Positions 1 through 7,878 of a stretch of DNA of 64,000 nt are shown here, piece by piece. The stretch is from Mycobacterium sp. 852002-50816_SCH5313054-b (GTDB lineage Bacteria > Actinomycetota > Actinomycetes > Mycobacteriales > Mycobacteriaceae), in contig NZ_LZIC01000147.1 of the NCBI RefSeq assembly GCF_001667185.1, forward strand, positions 1 through 64,000. Reading direction: 5' to 3'. The notes beneath the pieces were generated by a model. That model was not told where the DNA came from and searched no databases. It saw nothing but the letters and a program-made list of their open reading frames with translations. A program made the translations under genes and the position numbers. Each line of letters starts with the position of its first letter. Position 1 is the first letter of the stretch.

Positions 1-104
1 ACCCCGGACCGATCGGCGAACGCGCCGACTGGTGGTGGTACGACCCCTTCCAACCCCAGCCACCGCCCACCAAACTAGGCTGGCCCAAACAGGTTGGGGC
101 ATAG
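1..104 (+). CDS. C-terminal end of an unidentified protein (5' truncated by window)
   Basis: An open frame enters at the left edge and stops at the TAG at 102-104. The visible 33 residues are rich in Trp, Pro and Gln, with the cluster ADWWWYDPF and then QPQPPP. I do not recognise the family. A tail of an HNH/DUF222-type repeat protein is one guess with no real support. Without the upstream part, neither function nor frame can be proven. The 147 bases that follow, up to the cytochrome P450 stop, hold no gene I can support. Confidence 0.4.
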   Translation, partial: PGPIGERADWWWYDPFQPQPPPTKLGWPKQVGA

Positions 105-251
105 CCAATTTCGTTGGCGCCACCCGCTGCTAGGTTGACACGCGGCCATCATGTCTTCGGGGGGGCACGGCGAACGGCTGTGACGCACGATGGTCAAAGC
201 GTTCATCGCGATGTTCACCTGGTGGATGGCGCCGAAGCCGCGTGAACCGTC

Positions 252-1454
252 CTACCGAGAATCGGTGAAGACGGGCAGCTTCGACCAGCCCCGCACGCTG
301 GACGTGTGCGCCTTGGTCGCGTTGGCATAGTCGACTTCCCAGTCCGGCCAGCGCTTGATGACTTCCTCGAGCGCCACCCGCGCCTGCATGCGCGCCAACG
401 CCGAGCCCATGCAGAAGTGCAGCCCGTGACCGAAACTCAGATGGGTGGCGCCGCGGTGGATGTCGAATTCTTCGGCATCGGGGAACCGGCGTTCGTCGCG
501 GTTGGCGGATCCGTTGATCAGCAACATGATCGATCCCTCGGGGACCGTCGTGCCACGCAGTTCGACGTCGCGGGCGACGTAGCGCGCCTGCACCGGCGAG
601 GGCGCCTCGAAGCGCAAGACCTCCTCGATGGCCATGGGAATCAGCGACGGGTCGGCCACGATCTGCCGACGCTGATCGGGGTGCTCGGCCAGCAGCTGGC
701 CGATGAAACCGATGAGGCGCGTGGTTGTTTCGTTGCCCGCGCCGGCGATCATGCTGGTGTACAGCAGCACCTCGGACCGCGTCAGCCGCCGGGTGCCGTC
801 GTCGTCCTCGACCTCGGCGTTGATCAACTGCGTCATCAGGTCGTCGGAGGGGTGGTCCACCCGCCAGTCGATGTAGTTCGCGAACATCTCGTGGCTGTGC
901 TCGAGGAAGTCCTGCGGAACCGCCCTAAACGTGCCCTTTTTCAGGGTGAGCTGGCTGCCGCCCTTGTCGCGGATGGACTCCTGATCGGCTTCGGGGATGC
1001 CCAGCAGGTAGCCGATCGTGCGCATTGGAACCATCGCGCCCAGATTCTCGACGAAGTCGAACCTGCCCGAGCCCACCAGCGGGTCGAGCGCGCGCTCGCA
1101 GAACGCCCGCGTGAGCGGCTCGATCGCCTCCATCCGGCGCGGCGTGAAAACCTTTGAGAGCACATGGCGATGGACGTCGTGAATCGGCGGATCCTCGAAG
1201 AGGATGACACCCGGCGGCAGCTCGATGCCGCTCATGATGATGTCCATCGTGGTGCCGCGACCCGATCGGAAGACGTCGAAGTTCATCAGCTCGCGGGAGA
1301 CGTCGTCGTAGCGGCTCAGCGCGTAGAAGTTGTACTTCTCGTTGCGATACAGCGGGGCCTCGTCGCGCAGCCTCTTCCAGATCGGGTACGGATCGTCGTC
1401 GATGTCGAAATCGAACGGGTCGTAATAAACCTCGGCGGTGCCTGCTCCGGTCAT
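252..1454 (-). CDS. Cytochrome P450
   Basis: Predicted haem-thiolate monooxygenase of 400 residues, normal for a soluble bacterial P450. The I-helix motif AGAGNETT lies at about 237-244, the ExxR motif (EEVLR) at 277-281, and the haem loop FGHGLHFCMG has its ligand at Cys348. The ATG at 1454 overlaps the stop of the upstream LLM gene in a 4-base ATGA, so this start is well supported and the two are probably translated together. A longer reading to 1700 only extends into the neighbour. Electrons must come from a ferredoxin and reductase encoded elsewhere. The substrate cannot be told; steroid, terpene or fatty acid oxidation are all possible. The CYP family was not assigned. Confidence 0.95.
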   Translation of the reverse strand: MTGAGTAEVYYDPFDFDIDDDPYPIWKRLRDEAPLYRNEKYNFYALSRYDDVSRELMNFDVFRSGRGTTMDIIMSGIELPPGVILFEDPPIHDVHRHVLSKVFTPRRMEAIEPLTRAFCERALDPLVGSGRFDFVENLGAMVPMRTIGYLLGIPEADQESIRDKGGSQLTLKKGTFRAVPQDFLEHSHEMFANYIDWRVDHPSDDLMTQLINAEVEDDDGTRRLTRSEVLLYTSMIAGAGNETTTRLIGFIGQLLAEHPDQRRQIVADPSLIPMAIEEVLRFEAPSPVQARYVARDVELRGTTVPEGSIMLLINGSANRDERRFPDAEEFDIHRGATHLSFGHGLHFCMGSALARMQARVALEEVIKRWPDWEVDYANATKAHTSSVRGWSKLPVFTDSR

Positions 1455-2443
1455 GGTGCAGTCGTTCTCTCGGCCAGCGCCTCCGGCAGCACGAGCTCCC
1501 CCACCCGCTTGAGATACGGCCACGCGACCTCCGGCGGCAGCCCGCCGCACAGCGGCGACAGGTTGAGTATCTGGCCGGCGCGTACCCGCGAAATCGCTTC
1601 CGGCACCGAGATAATCACGTGCGATCCCGGCGCGGCGCGAAGCTCGTCGACGGTGTCCACATGCGAGAAGCCGGCGGTCGTCTCGTCGCCGGGGTTCCAC
1701 GCGGCATAGGTTCGCACGTCATGCAACATGTGCTCGCCGAGTTCCTCCCACGCCTGGTCCACGTCGTCGGCGACGAACACGACTGACGGGGTGTCGCGGC
1801 TGGGAAACATCGTCGGGCCGGGCGTATGACCGTGCTCCCGGCAGGCTTCCTCGTAGGCCTCCCGCATGCCGGGCACATTGGCGTTGCCCAGCATGCCCAG
1901 GCCATACCTGCCGGCCCGGCGGGCCGCCGCCACGCTGCCGCCGCCCCACATCAGGCCCGGACCGCCGGCGGTCTCCGGGCGCGGCGTCACCATGATCCGT
2001 CGTCCGTCCCGGCTGACCTTTTCGTCGGAGAGCAGCGAACGCAGCAGCTCGAGCTTCTCGTCGGCGAGGCACCCGCGGCCCTTCAGCGCCACACCGAAGT
2101 GCTCGAACTCCTCGGGTCGATACCCCAGGGCCAAGATGTACGACGCCCGCCCGTTGCTGATGATGTCGAGCACCGCCATGTCCTCGGCGAGGCGGACGGG
2201 ATCGTAGAACGGGAGAATCAGGATCAGGCTCAGCGCCAGGCGCTGCGTTCTCCCGGCCACGGACGATGCCAACAACAGGGGGGACGGCAGATAGCCGTCC
2301 TCGGATCCGTGATGCTCACAGAACACCGCGGCCAGGCCGCCATGATCCTCGGCCCACGCGCACATTTCGGGCACGGCGGCATACAGCGCCACTCGCGGCG
2401 CTCCCCACGATGGGGCGCGCATGTCGAAGCGCAGTGTGAACAC
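1451..2443 (-). CDS. LLM-class flavin-dependent oxidoreductase (bacterial luciferase fold)
   Basis: About 330 residues with luciferase-like TIM-barrel features: an N-terminal strand with VFTLRFDMRAP, the EHHGS segment, the ILPFYDPVRLAEDMAVLDIIS region typical of LLM proteins, and GRASYILALGYRPEEFEHFG. It probably uses FMN or F420 to oxidise a small organic molecule. I chose the GTG at 2443 because AGGAG sits six bases before it; an in-frame TTG at 2449 has no usable spacing. It is translationally coupled to the P450 (ATGA overlap). A close paralog lies at 3588-4574, beginning with the same VFTLRFDMRAP block, so this is a duplicated module. Confidence 0.9.
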   Translation of the reverse strand: MFTLRFDMRAPSWGAPRVALYAAVPEMCAWAEDHGGLAAVFCEHHGSEDGYLPSPLLLASSVAGRTQRLALSLILILPFYDPVRLAEDMAVLDIISNGRASYILALGYRPEEFEHFGVALKGRGCLADEKLELLRSLLSDEKVSRDGRRIMVTPRPETAGGPGLMWGGGSVAAARRAGRYGLGMLGNANVPGMREAYEEACREHGHTPGPTMFPSRDTPSVVFVADDVDQAWEELGEHMLHDVRTYAAWNPGDETTAGFSHVDTVDELRAAPGSHVIISVPEAISRVRAGQILNLSPLCGGLPPEVAWPYLKRVGELVLPEALAERTTAP

Positions 2444-2456
2444 ACCCAACTCCTAG

Positions 2457-2472
2457 ACAACCTAATATTTGT
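2457..2472 (-). promoter_or_regulatory. Shared upstream motif of LLM gene 1, ACAA-N8-TTGT
   Basis: On the coding (minus) strand this reads ACAAATATTAGGTTGT, an interrupted inverted repeat (ACAA/TTGT) 13 bases before the chosen start. The 14-base core is repeated with one mismatch before the second LLM gene at 4575-4588. Such a match between two otherwise diverged upstream regions suggests a common operator or a conserved -10 region (TAGGTT). The regulator is unknown. Confidence 0.4.
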
Positions 2473-2511
2473 CCACGTACGCTACGGTGCCGCCGAGAGC
2501 CGCGTCAACGC

Positions 2512-3576
2512 CTAGGCAAACACGTGCCGCGGCAAAGTCGTCGGGATATCCAGCGAGCTGAGCAGCCCGGGCGGCGCGTCGACCACGTACGGAATCGCGT
2601 TGACCACCCGCATGGCCGTCGCCGCCATGGCGGCGCGCCCGGCGCCGTGACCCTCGGCCGCCCCGAGCGTCAGCACGCAATGAATATCCGGATCGCCTTC
2701 GATGTCGACGCGGTAGGTCGCGTCGCAGTCCGAAATCGGCCACCCGGGCGCGACGTCGCGGGCCATCCGGATGATGTGCTCGATCACGATCGCCTCCCGG
2801 CCGTTGACCACCCCCGCGGCCCGGGTGCGCACCGCGCCGCAGGTGCCCGCCTTGACGGTGCCGAACGCCACCTCGATGTCGCGATCGGTCAGCTGCCGGT
2901 CGAGGGAACCGTTGATGCGCTCGACCTCAACCCCCAGCCCCCCGGCGATCAGGGATATCGGTGCCTTCCAAGCCATTTCGATGAAGCCCGGTGTGGACAG
3001 CATGGGTTCGAAATCCAGCGGGCGGCCAAAACCCATCCCGTCCATCATCACGTCGGCCACCGGGTAATGGTCGTTGAGAGCGACCTCGCTGGCCGTGATG
3101 GTGCGGATGTTCTTCGACTGCGTCGTCATGAGCAACGCCAGCTGATCGGAGGCGAAACCGGGAAAGATGCCCGAGGCGTAGAACGAGACGCCGCCCGACT
3201 TGGCCGCCGCCTCGAGCTGATCGCGCCAGTCCGGGGCGAAGTACGACGGCGGGTAGACCAGACTCGTCGATGACGTCGACACGACGTTGATGCCCGCCTC
3301 CAGCAGCCGAAGGTAGTCCGGCACGGCGGCGCCGTCGCGGTCGGGGCCGCTCGCGGCGTACACCACGGCGTCGGGCGCCAGGGCGATCAGCGCGTCGGCG
3401 TCGTGGGTGGCCGTCACCCCCAGCGGCTCGATGCCGGCCAGCTCGCCGGCATCCTTGCCGACCTTGTCGGGCGAATGCACCCATACCCCAACGAGTTCCA
3501 GATCCGGCCGGCGGCGGACCGCGTCGATCGCGATCGACCCCACCCCGCCGGTGGACCACACCACGACTCGTGTCAC
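2512..3576 (-). CDS. NAD(P)H-dependent amine dehydrogenase-family protein (DapB-like)
   Basis: 354 residues with an N-terminal Rossmann fold (VVVWSTGGVGSIAIDAV, then VGVWVHSPDKVGKDAGEL) like dihydrodipicolinate reductase, and a C-terminal half resembling 2,4-diaminopentanoate dehydrogenase. In mycobacteria such proteins are usually annotated as dihydrodipicolinate reductases, but they are distinct from DapB and their substrates are unknown. The GTG at 3576 is preferred because AAGGAG lies about 8 bases upstream, overlapping the stop of the LLM gene at 3588; the gene spacing is 11 bases, so the two form an operon. A long open reading upstream in the same frame is not part of this protein. Its paralog is at 4709-5803. 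Confidence 0.88.
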   Translation of the reverse strand: MTRVVVWSTGGVGSIAIDAVRRRPDLELVGVWVHSPDKVGKDAGELAGIEPLGVTATHDADALIALAPDAVVYAASGPDRDGAAVPDYLRLLEAGINVVSTSSTSLVYPPSYFAPDWRDQLEAAAKSGGVSFYASGIFPGFASDQLALLMTTQSKNIRTITASEVALNDHYPVADVMMDGMGFGRPLDFEPMLSTPGFIEMAWKAPISLIAGGLGVEVERINGSLDRQLTDRDIEVAFGTVKAGTCGAVRTRAAGVVNGREAIVIEHIIRMARDVAPGWPISDCDATYRVDIEGDPDIHCVLTLGAAEGHGAGRAAMAATAMRVVNAIPYVVDAPPGLLSSLDIPTTLPRHVFA

Positions 3577-3587
3577 GCGCGCTCTCC

Positions 3588-4574
3588 TTACTCGTGGGCC
3601 CGGGCGGCCGCGGTCGCGGCGCGTTCGAGGTAGGGCCACGCCGCCTCGGGTAGCACGCCGCCGCACAGCGGGTGCAGCGGCAGGGGCCGCCCGCTGCGCA
3701 CGTACTCGGTCGCCTCGTCGGGCGTGAAGATGCGGTAGGGGCCGCGCTCCGCACGAAGTGCGGCCACGCTGTCGGCGCGGGTGATGCTGGCCACCGAGTC
3801 GTCGTGGGGCCGGTACGACGCCGCCATTGCCGCGTCGTGCAACAGATACGGGCCCAGCGTGTCCCAGGCCTCGTCGACGTCGTCGGCGACGAAAACCGCT
3901 GTGGGAGCGCCCCGGACGGGAAATTGAATCATTCCGGGCTCGTGTCCGTGGGCGCGGCACTGTTCTTCGTAGAACTCCTTGAGGCCCGGCAGGTCGGTCT
4001 GGGAGACGAATCCGAGGCCCAGACTGCCGGCGCGCCGGGCCGCGGCCTTGCTGCCGCCGGCGATCAACATCATCGGCCCATCGGGGGACCCGCACCGCGG
4101 CGTGACGCGGACCGTGCGCCCCCGGTATCCGACGGGCTCGCCCCGCACCAGCGGGCCCAGCACCGCCAAGATCTCGTCGGCCACCCGGCCGCGGGTGGCC
4201 ATGCCGATGCCGAAGTGGTCGTAGTCCGCACTCCGGTGCCCGACACCGAACGCGTAGGACACCCTGCCCCGGCTGATCAGGTCGAGCACGCTCATCTCTT
4301 CGGCAAGCCGGACGGGGTCCCACAGCGGAATCGGCACCGCGGCAAGCAGGATCGCCAACGTGTGCGTCCGTGCCGCAATCGCCGAAGCCAACGTGAGGGG
4401 CGCGGGCAGGTGACCGTCGTCGGCCCCGTGATGCTCGGAGAGAACCGCCAGGAGGGCGCCGCGGGTTTCCGCCCACGCGCACATGTCGATCGCCGCGGCG
4501 TAGAGGTCGGCGGCAGGCGCGGCCCAGCCGGGGGCGCGCATGTCGAACCTGAGCGTGAACACTAGCAGCACCAT
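3588..4574 (-). CDS. LLM-class flavin-dependent oxidoreductase, paralog
   Basis: 328 residues, luciferase-like fold. It shares the VFTLRFDMRAP N-terminus, SEHHGADDGHLPAPL and DPVRLAEEMSVLDLISRGRVSYAFGVGHR with the gene at 1451-2443. Likely an FMN or F420 monooxygenase or dehydrogenase. It is followed after 11 bases by the DapB-like dehydrogenase, so the LLM product may be passed to that enzyme (inference). The start is ambiguous: ATG at 4574 gives four extra residues, while GTG at 4562 begins exactly at the conserved VFTLRF block; neither has a good ribosome site. It is transcribed away from the gene at 4709. Confidence 0.88.
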   Translation of the reverse strand: MVLLVFTLRFDMRAPGWAAPAADLYAAAIDMCAWAETRGALLAVLSEHHGADDGHLPAPLTLASAIAARTHTLAILLAAVPIPLWDPVRLAEEMSVLDLISRGRVSYAFGVGHRSADYDHFGIGMATRGRVADEILAVLGPLVRGEPVGYRGRTVRVTPRCGSPDGPMMLIAGGSKAAARRAGSLGLGFVSQTDLPGLKEFYEEQCRAHGHEPGMIQFPVRGAPTAVFVADDVDEAWDTLGPYLLHDAAMAASYRPHDDSVASITRADSVAALRAERGPYRIFTPDEATEYVRSGRPLPLHPLCGGVLPEAAWPYLERAATAAARAHE

Positions 4575-4588
4575 AACCTAACATTTGT
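4575..4588 (-). promoter_or_regulatory. Shared upstream motif of LLM gene 2
   Basis: On the minus strand the 14 bases ACAAATGTTAGGTT match the core before LLM gene 1 (2459-2472) except for one G/A change. Here the motif abuts the ATG at 4574. It contains TAGGTT, which fits a mycobacterial -10 (TANNNT). Operator or promoter function is inferred only from conservation. Confidence 0.38.
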
Positions 4589-4619
4589 TCGTTAAGATAG
4601 TGCCTGCTTTCTTAAATCC

Positions 4620-4648
4620 TTGACCCCGCGGACCCGCGGCTGTAGCTT
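4620..4648 (+). promoter_or_regulatory. Sigma-A-like promoter with CCGCGG repeat in the spacer
   Basis: TTGACC (4620-4625) and TAGCTT (4643-4648) are separated by exactly 17 bases, a good fit to a housekeeping promoter for the gene starting at 4709. The spacer holds CCGCGG-AC-CCGCGG (4626-4639), a symmetric element where a repressor could sit. Transcript start and regulator are untested. Confidence 0.5.
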
Positions 4649-4708
4649 GCGACGTAAGAGCAACGGCCGCCTCGGCTTTCATCGCGTCCGCACCTGAGGA
4701 GAAACAAG

Positions 4709-5803
4709 ATGACGGCTCATCGCGTGGTGGTGTGGGCGACCGGCGGCATCGGATCGATCGCCATTCGCGCTATTCAGCGTCGCCCGAACCTGGACCTGGT
4801 CGGGGTATGGGTGCACTCGCCGGACAAGGACGGCAGGGACGCCGGCGAACTCGCCAACGGCGAACCGATCGGCCTGGCCGCCACCACCGACGCGGACGCG
4901 CTGATCGCGCTCAAGCCCGACTGCGTGATCTACGCGGCCAGCGGTCCCGAGCGCGACGCGCTGGCCATCCCCGATTACGTCAGGCTGCTCGAGGCCGGCA
5001 TCAACGTCGTCACGACCAGCACCACACGCCTGGTCAACCCGCACGCCTACGAGCCCGCGGAGTGGCGCGACCAGGTGGCCGCCGCGGCCAAGCGGGGCCA
5101 GGTGTCGCTGTACGCGTCGGGAATCGAACCGGGCTTCGCGGCCGACTACCTGCCGTTGGTGCTGTCCACCCAGTCGTCGTCGATCGAAAAGATCCATGCG
5201 TTCGAGATCGGCCTGTACGACGATTACGGCGTCCCCGACATCATGAGCGACGTGCTGGGTTTCGGCCGGCCGCTCGACTACCAGCCCTGGATCGGGTTCC
5301 CGGGGGCGATCGCCGGCGAATGGCAGGGCCAGATCCGGTTGGTCGCCGACGCGCTGGGCGTCGAAGTGCAGGAAGTCCGCGAATATTTCGACCGCGCGGT
5401 CACCAACCGGACGCTGGAAGTCGCGATGGGCACCGTCGAGGCCGGGACGTGCGGCGCGCTGCGCATGCGGGCGATCGGCGTGGTGGACGGCCGCGAGGCC
5501 ATCGTCATCGAGCACGTCACCCGGCTCGCCCACGACGTCGCCCCGGACTGGCCGACCGGGATCGGCGATTTGTCCTACCGCATCACGATCTCCGGTGACC
5601 CCGACATCGACTGCACGCTGGCCGCCACGCTGAAGGACCCCCGCAAGGCCGGAGTCGCGGGCATGACCTCCGGGGCGGGCGCGATGGTCGCCACCGCGAT
5701 GCGCGTCGTCAACGCGGTCCCGTATGTGGTTGCCGCGGAACCGGGGCTGCTGAGTTCGGTCGACCTGCCGCTGACGATTCCAAAGCACGCATTCCCCACC
5801 TAG
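4709..5803 (+). CDS. NAD(P)H-dependent amine dehydrogenase-family protein (DapB-like), paralog
   Basis: 364 residues, the same architecture as 2512-3576: Rossmann start VVVWATGGIGSIAIRAI, the signature VGVWVHSPDKDGRDAGEL, and a 2,4-diaminopentanoate-dehydrogenase-like C-terminal half with EAIVIEHVTRLAHDVAPDWP. The ATG at 4709 has GAGGAG about 8 bases upstream and the promoter at 4620-4648. The gene is divergent from the LLM/dehydrogenase pair, so the 134-base spacer probably controls both. The physiological substrate is unknown; members act on diamino acids or related imines in other bacteria. Confidence 0.88.
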   Translation: MTAHRVVVWATGGIGSIAIRAIQRRPNLDLVGVWVHSPDKDGRDAGELANGEPIGLAATTDADALIALKPDCVIYAASGPERDALAIPDYVRLLEAGINVVTTSTTRLVNPHAYEPAEWRDQVAAAAKRGQVSLYASGIEPGFAADYLPLVLSTQSSSIEKIHAFEIGLYDDYGVPDIMSDVLGFGRPLDYQPWIGFPGAIAGEWQGQIRLVADALGVEVQEVREYFDRAVTNRTLEVAMGTVEAGTCGALRMRAIGVVDGREAIVIEHVTRLAHDVAPDWPTGIGDLSYRITISGDPDIDCTLAATLKDPRKAGVAGMTSGAGAMVATAMRVVNAVPYVVAAEPGLLSSVDLPLTIPKHAFPT

Positions 5804-5806
5804 TCT
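5801..5806 (+). promoter_or_regulatory. -10 box for a leaderless start (malY-like gene)
   Basis: TAGTCT lies six bases before the GTG at 5813, the spacing typical of mycobacterial leaderless transcripts. Its first three bases are also the TAG stop codon of the preceding gene, so termination codon and promoter overlap. No ribosome site precedes the GTG, which agrees with leaderless translation. Confidence 0.5.
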
Positions 5807-5812
5807 GCCGGG

Positions 5813-7012
5813 GTGAGCTTTAACCCGCTCGAGGAAGTTACGCTGGCCCAACTGCGGCTGCGCACCAGCATGAAGTGGCGCGCGTACCCCGGCGACGTGT
5901 TGCCGCTGTGGGTCGCGGAGATGGACGTCAACCTGGCGCCGGCGGTGGCCGACGCGCTGCGCCACGCCATCGACATCGGCGACACCGGATACCCTTGCGG
6001 CACCGCGTTTGCCGAGGCCGTCAGCGAATTCGCCTCGCGGCGTTGGCAATGGCACGACCTGGAGGTCGGGCGCACCGCGATCGTTCCCGACGTCATGCTC
6101 GGCGTCGTCGAATTACTGCGATTGGTCACCGACCGCGGTGACGCCGTCGTCGTCAACCCGCCGGTCTACGCCCCGTTCTACGCGTTCGTCGCGCACGACG
6201 GCCGCCGCGTGATCGAGGCGCCGCTGGACGTCGACGGCCGAATCGACTTGGGCTCCTTGGCGGACGCGTTCGCGCGCGCCGGCGCTTCGGGCGGCAGGGT
6301 CGCGTATTTGTTGTGCAACCCGCACAACCCGACCGGGTCGGTGCACACCGCCGAGGAGCTGCGCCAGGTCGCCGAGCTTGCCCGCCACTTCGGTGTCCGG
6401 GTCGTGTCCGACGAGATCCACGCGCCGGTCATCTTGCCGGGAGCGCGCTTCGTTCCGTATCTGACCGTGCCCGGGGCGGAGGACGCCCTGGCCGTGACGT
6501 CCGCCTCCAAGGCGTGGAACCTGTCCGGCCTGAAGGCCGCGTTGGCCATCGCCGGGCCGGAGGCCGCCGCGGACCTGCGCCGCATGCCGGAGGAGGTCAG
6601 CCACGGCCCGAGCCACTTCGGGATCATCGCCCACGCGGAAGCGTTCCGCAGCGGCGGCGATTGGCTCGACGCGCTGCTGGCCGGCCTCGACGCGAACCGG
6701 ACGTTGCTGGGCGAGCTGGTCGCCGAACACCTTCCCGGCGTGAAATATCAATGGCCGCAAGGCACTTACCTCGCCTGGCTCGATTGCCGCGAGCTCGGGT
6801 TTGCCGAGGAGGCCGCCGACGGGCTGGCGGTGGTCGCCGATCTGGCCGGGCCGGCCCGCTGGTTCCTCGACCACGCCCGCGTCGCGCTCAGCTCCGGCCA
6901 CGTCTTCGGAACCGGTGGCGCCGGGCACGTGCGGCTGAACTTCGCCACCTCGAAAGCCATTCTCGGCGAGGCACTCTCGCGAATGGGCCGGGCGCTTGAG
7001 CAGGCGCGGTAG
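5813..7012 (+). CDS. MalY/PatB-type PLP-dependent aminotransferase (C-S lyase)
   Basis: 399 residues, fold-type I PLP enzyme. Markers are LPLWVAEMD near residue 30, NPHNPTG at 169-175, SDEIHA at 199-204 and the PLP lysine in SASKAWN at Lys233. The family includes cystathionine/cysteine-conjugate beta-lyases that release homocysteine or thiols, and is often called class I/II aminotransferase. From memory the M. tuberculosis counterpart is Rv2294, two genes before the haloalkane dehalogenase Rv2296, and dhmA is nearby here too. The GTG start is supported by the leaderless -10 box. C-S lyase activity is the likelier role, but transaminase activity cannot be excluded. Confidence 0.92.
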   Translation: MSFNPLEEVTLAQLRLRTSMKWRAYPGDVLPLWVAEMDVNLAPAVADALRHAIDIGDTGYPCGTAFAEAVSEFASRRWQWHDLEVGRTAIVPDVMLGVVELLRLVTDRGDAVVVNPPVYAPFYAFVAHDGRRVIEAPLDVDGRIDLGSLADAFARAGASGGRVAYLLCNPHNPTGSVHTAEELRQVAELARHFGVRVVSDEIHAPVILPGARFVPYLTVPGAEDALAVTSASKAWNLSGLKAALAIAGPEAAADLRRMPEEVSHGPSHFGIIAHAEAFRSGGDWLDALLAGLDANRTLLGELVAEHLPGVKYQWPQGTYLAWLDCRELGFAEEAADGLAVVADLAGPARWFLDHARVALSSGHVFGTGGAGHVRLNFATSKAILGEALSRMGRALEQAR

Positions 7013-7043
7013 CTCAACGACGCCCTAATGCTTAGCCTTTCGG

Positions 7044-7769
7044 CTATGCGGGAATGTCCTCGGCGCGGTCGAGGTTGCGGAAGCCTTCGGCGGGCTTCTT
7101 GATGCCCAGCAAAAACGGCAGCGAGATCAACTCGAACTTGGCCGTCTTCCCGAACCGGCCGAGACGTCCGGGCCGGGGCGGTGCGTCCGGCACTTCGGAC
7201 GTGGCGAGGTCGATGTAATGCGTGGAGGTGTCGCCGATGCCTTCGAAGTGGTGAACCAGCGGCTTGCACAGCCCGCGCATGGGGTCGTCGAGGCACGCGG
7301 CAACTGGATCGGTCATCAGCACGTATTCGACCACTGGCACCGAGTTTTTCAGCATCCGGTGTACCAGGATGACGTCGACGCCGGCGAGTTCGACGTGGCG
7401 CTTCACCTTTTGCTCCGCGACCTCGCCCTGATGCACGACGAACTTCAGCGACAGGTTGTCCAGCTGCCCACAGCTCGCGCACTCGCAGGCGATGTCCGCC
7501 TTGAACCGTTCGCGCTGAGCGAGGAATGCCTGGCGCATCCGTGACAGCCGCTCGCACACGAGCATTTTGGCGTTGCCGTCCGGCGCCCAGAAGAAGGCCG
7601 CGTCGCCCTCCAGCTTCGCGAGCTTCAGACCCTTGCCTGCGTCGATCACGGCTTCCAACAACCCGGCCACCGTTAGCTGAGCGTGCGCCAGGTGTGTCCG
7701 GTTCCAACTCATGTAATGCGTGTACCCGCCGATGTCGGCAATGAGGAGGACAGCGCGCCGGATGGCCAT
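7044..7769 (-). CDS. DUF2652-type protein (cyclase-homology-like)
   Basis: 241 residues starting RRAVLLIADIGGYTHYM, which resembles the first strand of class III nucleotide cyclase domains, with LEGDAAFFWAP at about residue 55 where cyclases carry their second metal site. Proteins of this kind (DUF2652) are cyclase-like but of unknown activity. A CECASCGQLDNL segment in the middle has three cysteines and could bind a metal. It is divergent from dhmA. A TAAACT hexamer (complement of 7779-7784) lies 9 bases before the ATG and may be its -10. Function unknown. Confidence 0.8.
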   Translation of the reverse strand: MAIRRAVLLIADIGGYTHYMSWNRTHLAHAQLTVAGLLEAVIDAGKGLKLAKLEGDAAFFWAPDGNAKMLVCERLSRMRQAFLAQRERFKADIACECASCGQLDNLSLKFVVHQGEVAEQKVKRHVELAGVDVILVHRMLKNSVPVVEYVLMTDPVAACLDDPMRGLCKPLVHHFEGIGDTSTHYIDLATSEVPDAPPRPGRLGRFGKTAKFELISLPFLLGIKKPAEGFRNLDRAEDIPA

Positions 7770-7878
7770 GATGTGCGCAGTTTAGTGGTTGCCGGCCGGT
7801 GGCTCAATGAATCTGGCACTGGACGAAATCGCCCCGCCGCGAGAGGCTTGCAGGGGTCCCACCCCGGAGGAGCCGAGT

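Noticed and set aside
190..330. Plus-strand frame of 46 codons (MVKAFIAMFTWWMAPK start)
   Set aside because: It overlaps the 3' end of the P450 gene on the other strand and has no ribosome site or relatives that I know.
2512..4584. Very long minus-strand frame joining the DapB-like gene to upstream codons
   Set aside because: The upstream half is antisense to nothing and out of frame with the LLM gene at 3588-4574, which has all family motifs. A GTG with AAGGAG at 3576 marks the true start.
4679..6055. 458-codon minus-strand frame opposite the dehydrogenase at 4709
   Set aside because: It is the third-position shadow of high-GC codons: rich in Arg, His and Gly, no domain, and it crosses two real genes.
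7033..7046. TAGCC-TTTC-GGCTA hairpin between convergent genes
   Set aside because: Only five base pairs and it includes the stop codon of the DUF2652 gene; too weak to call a terminator.
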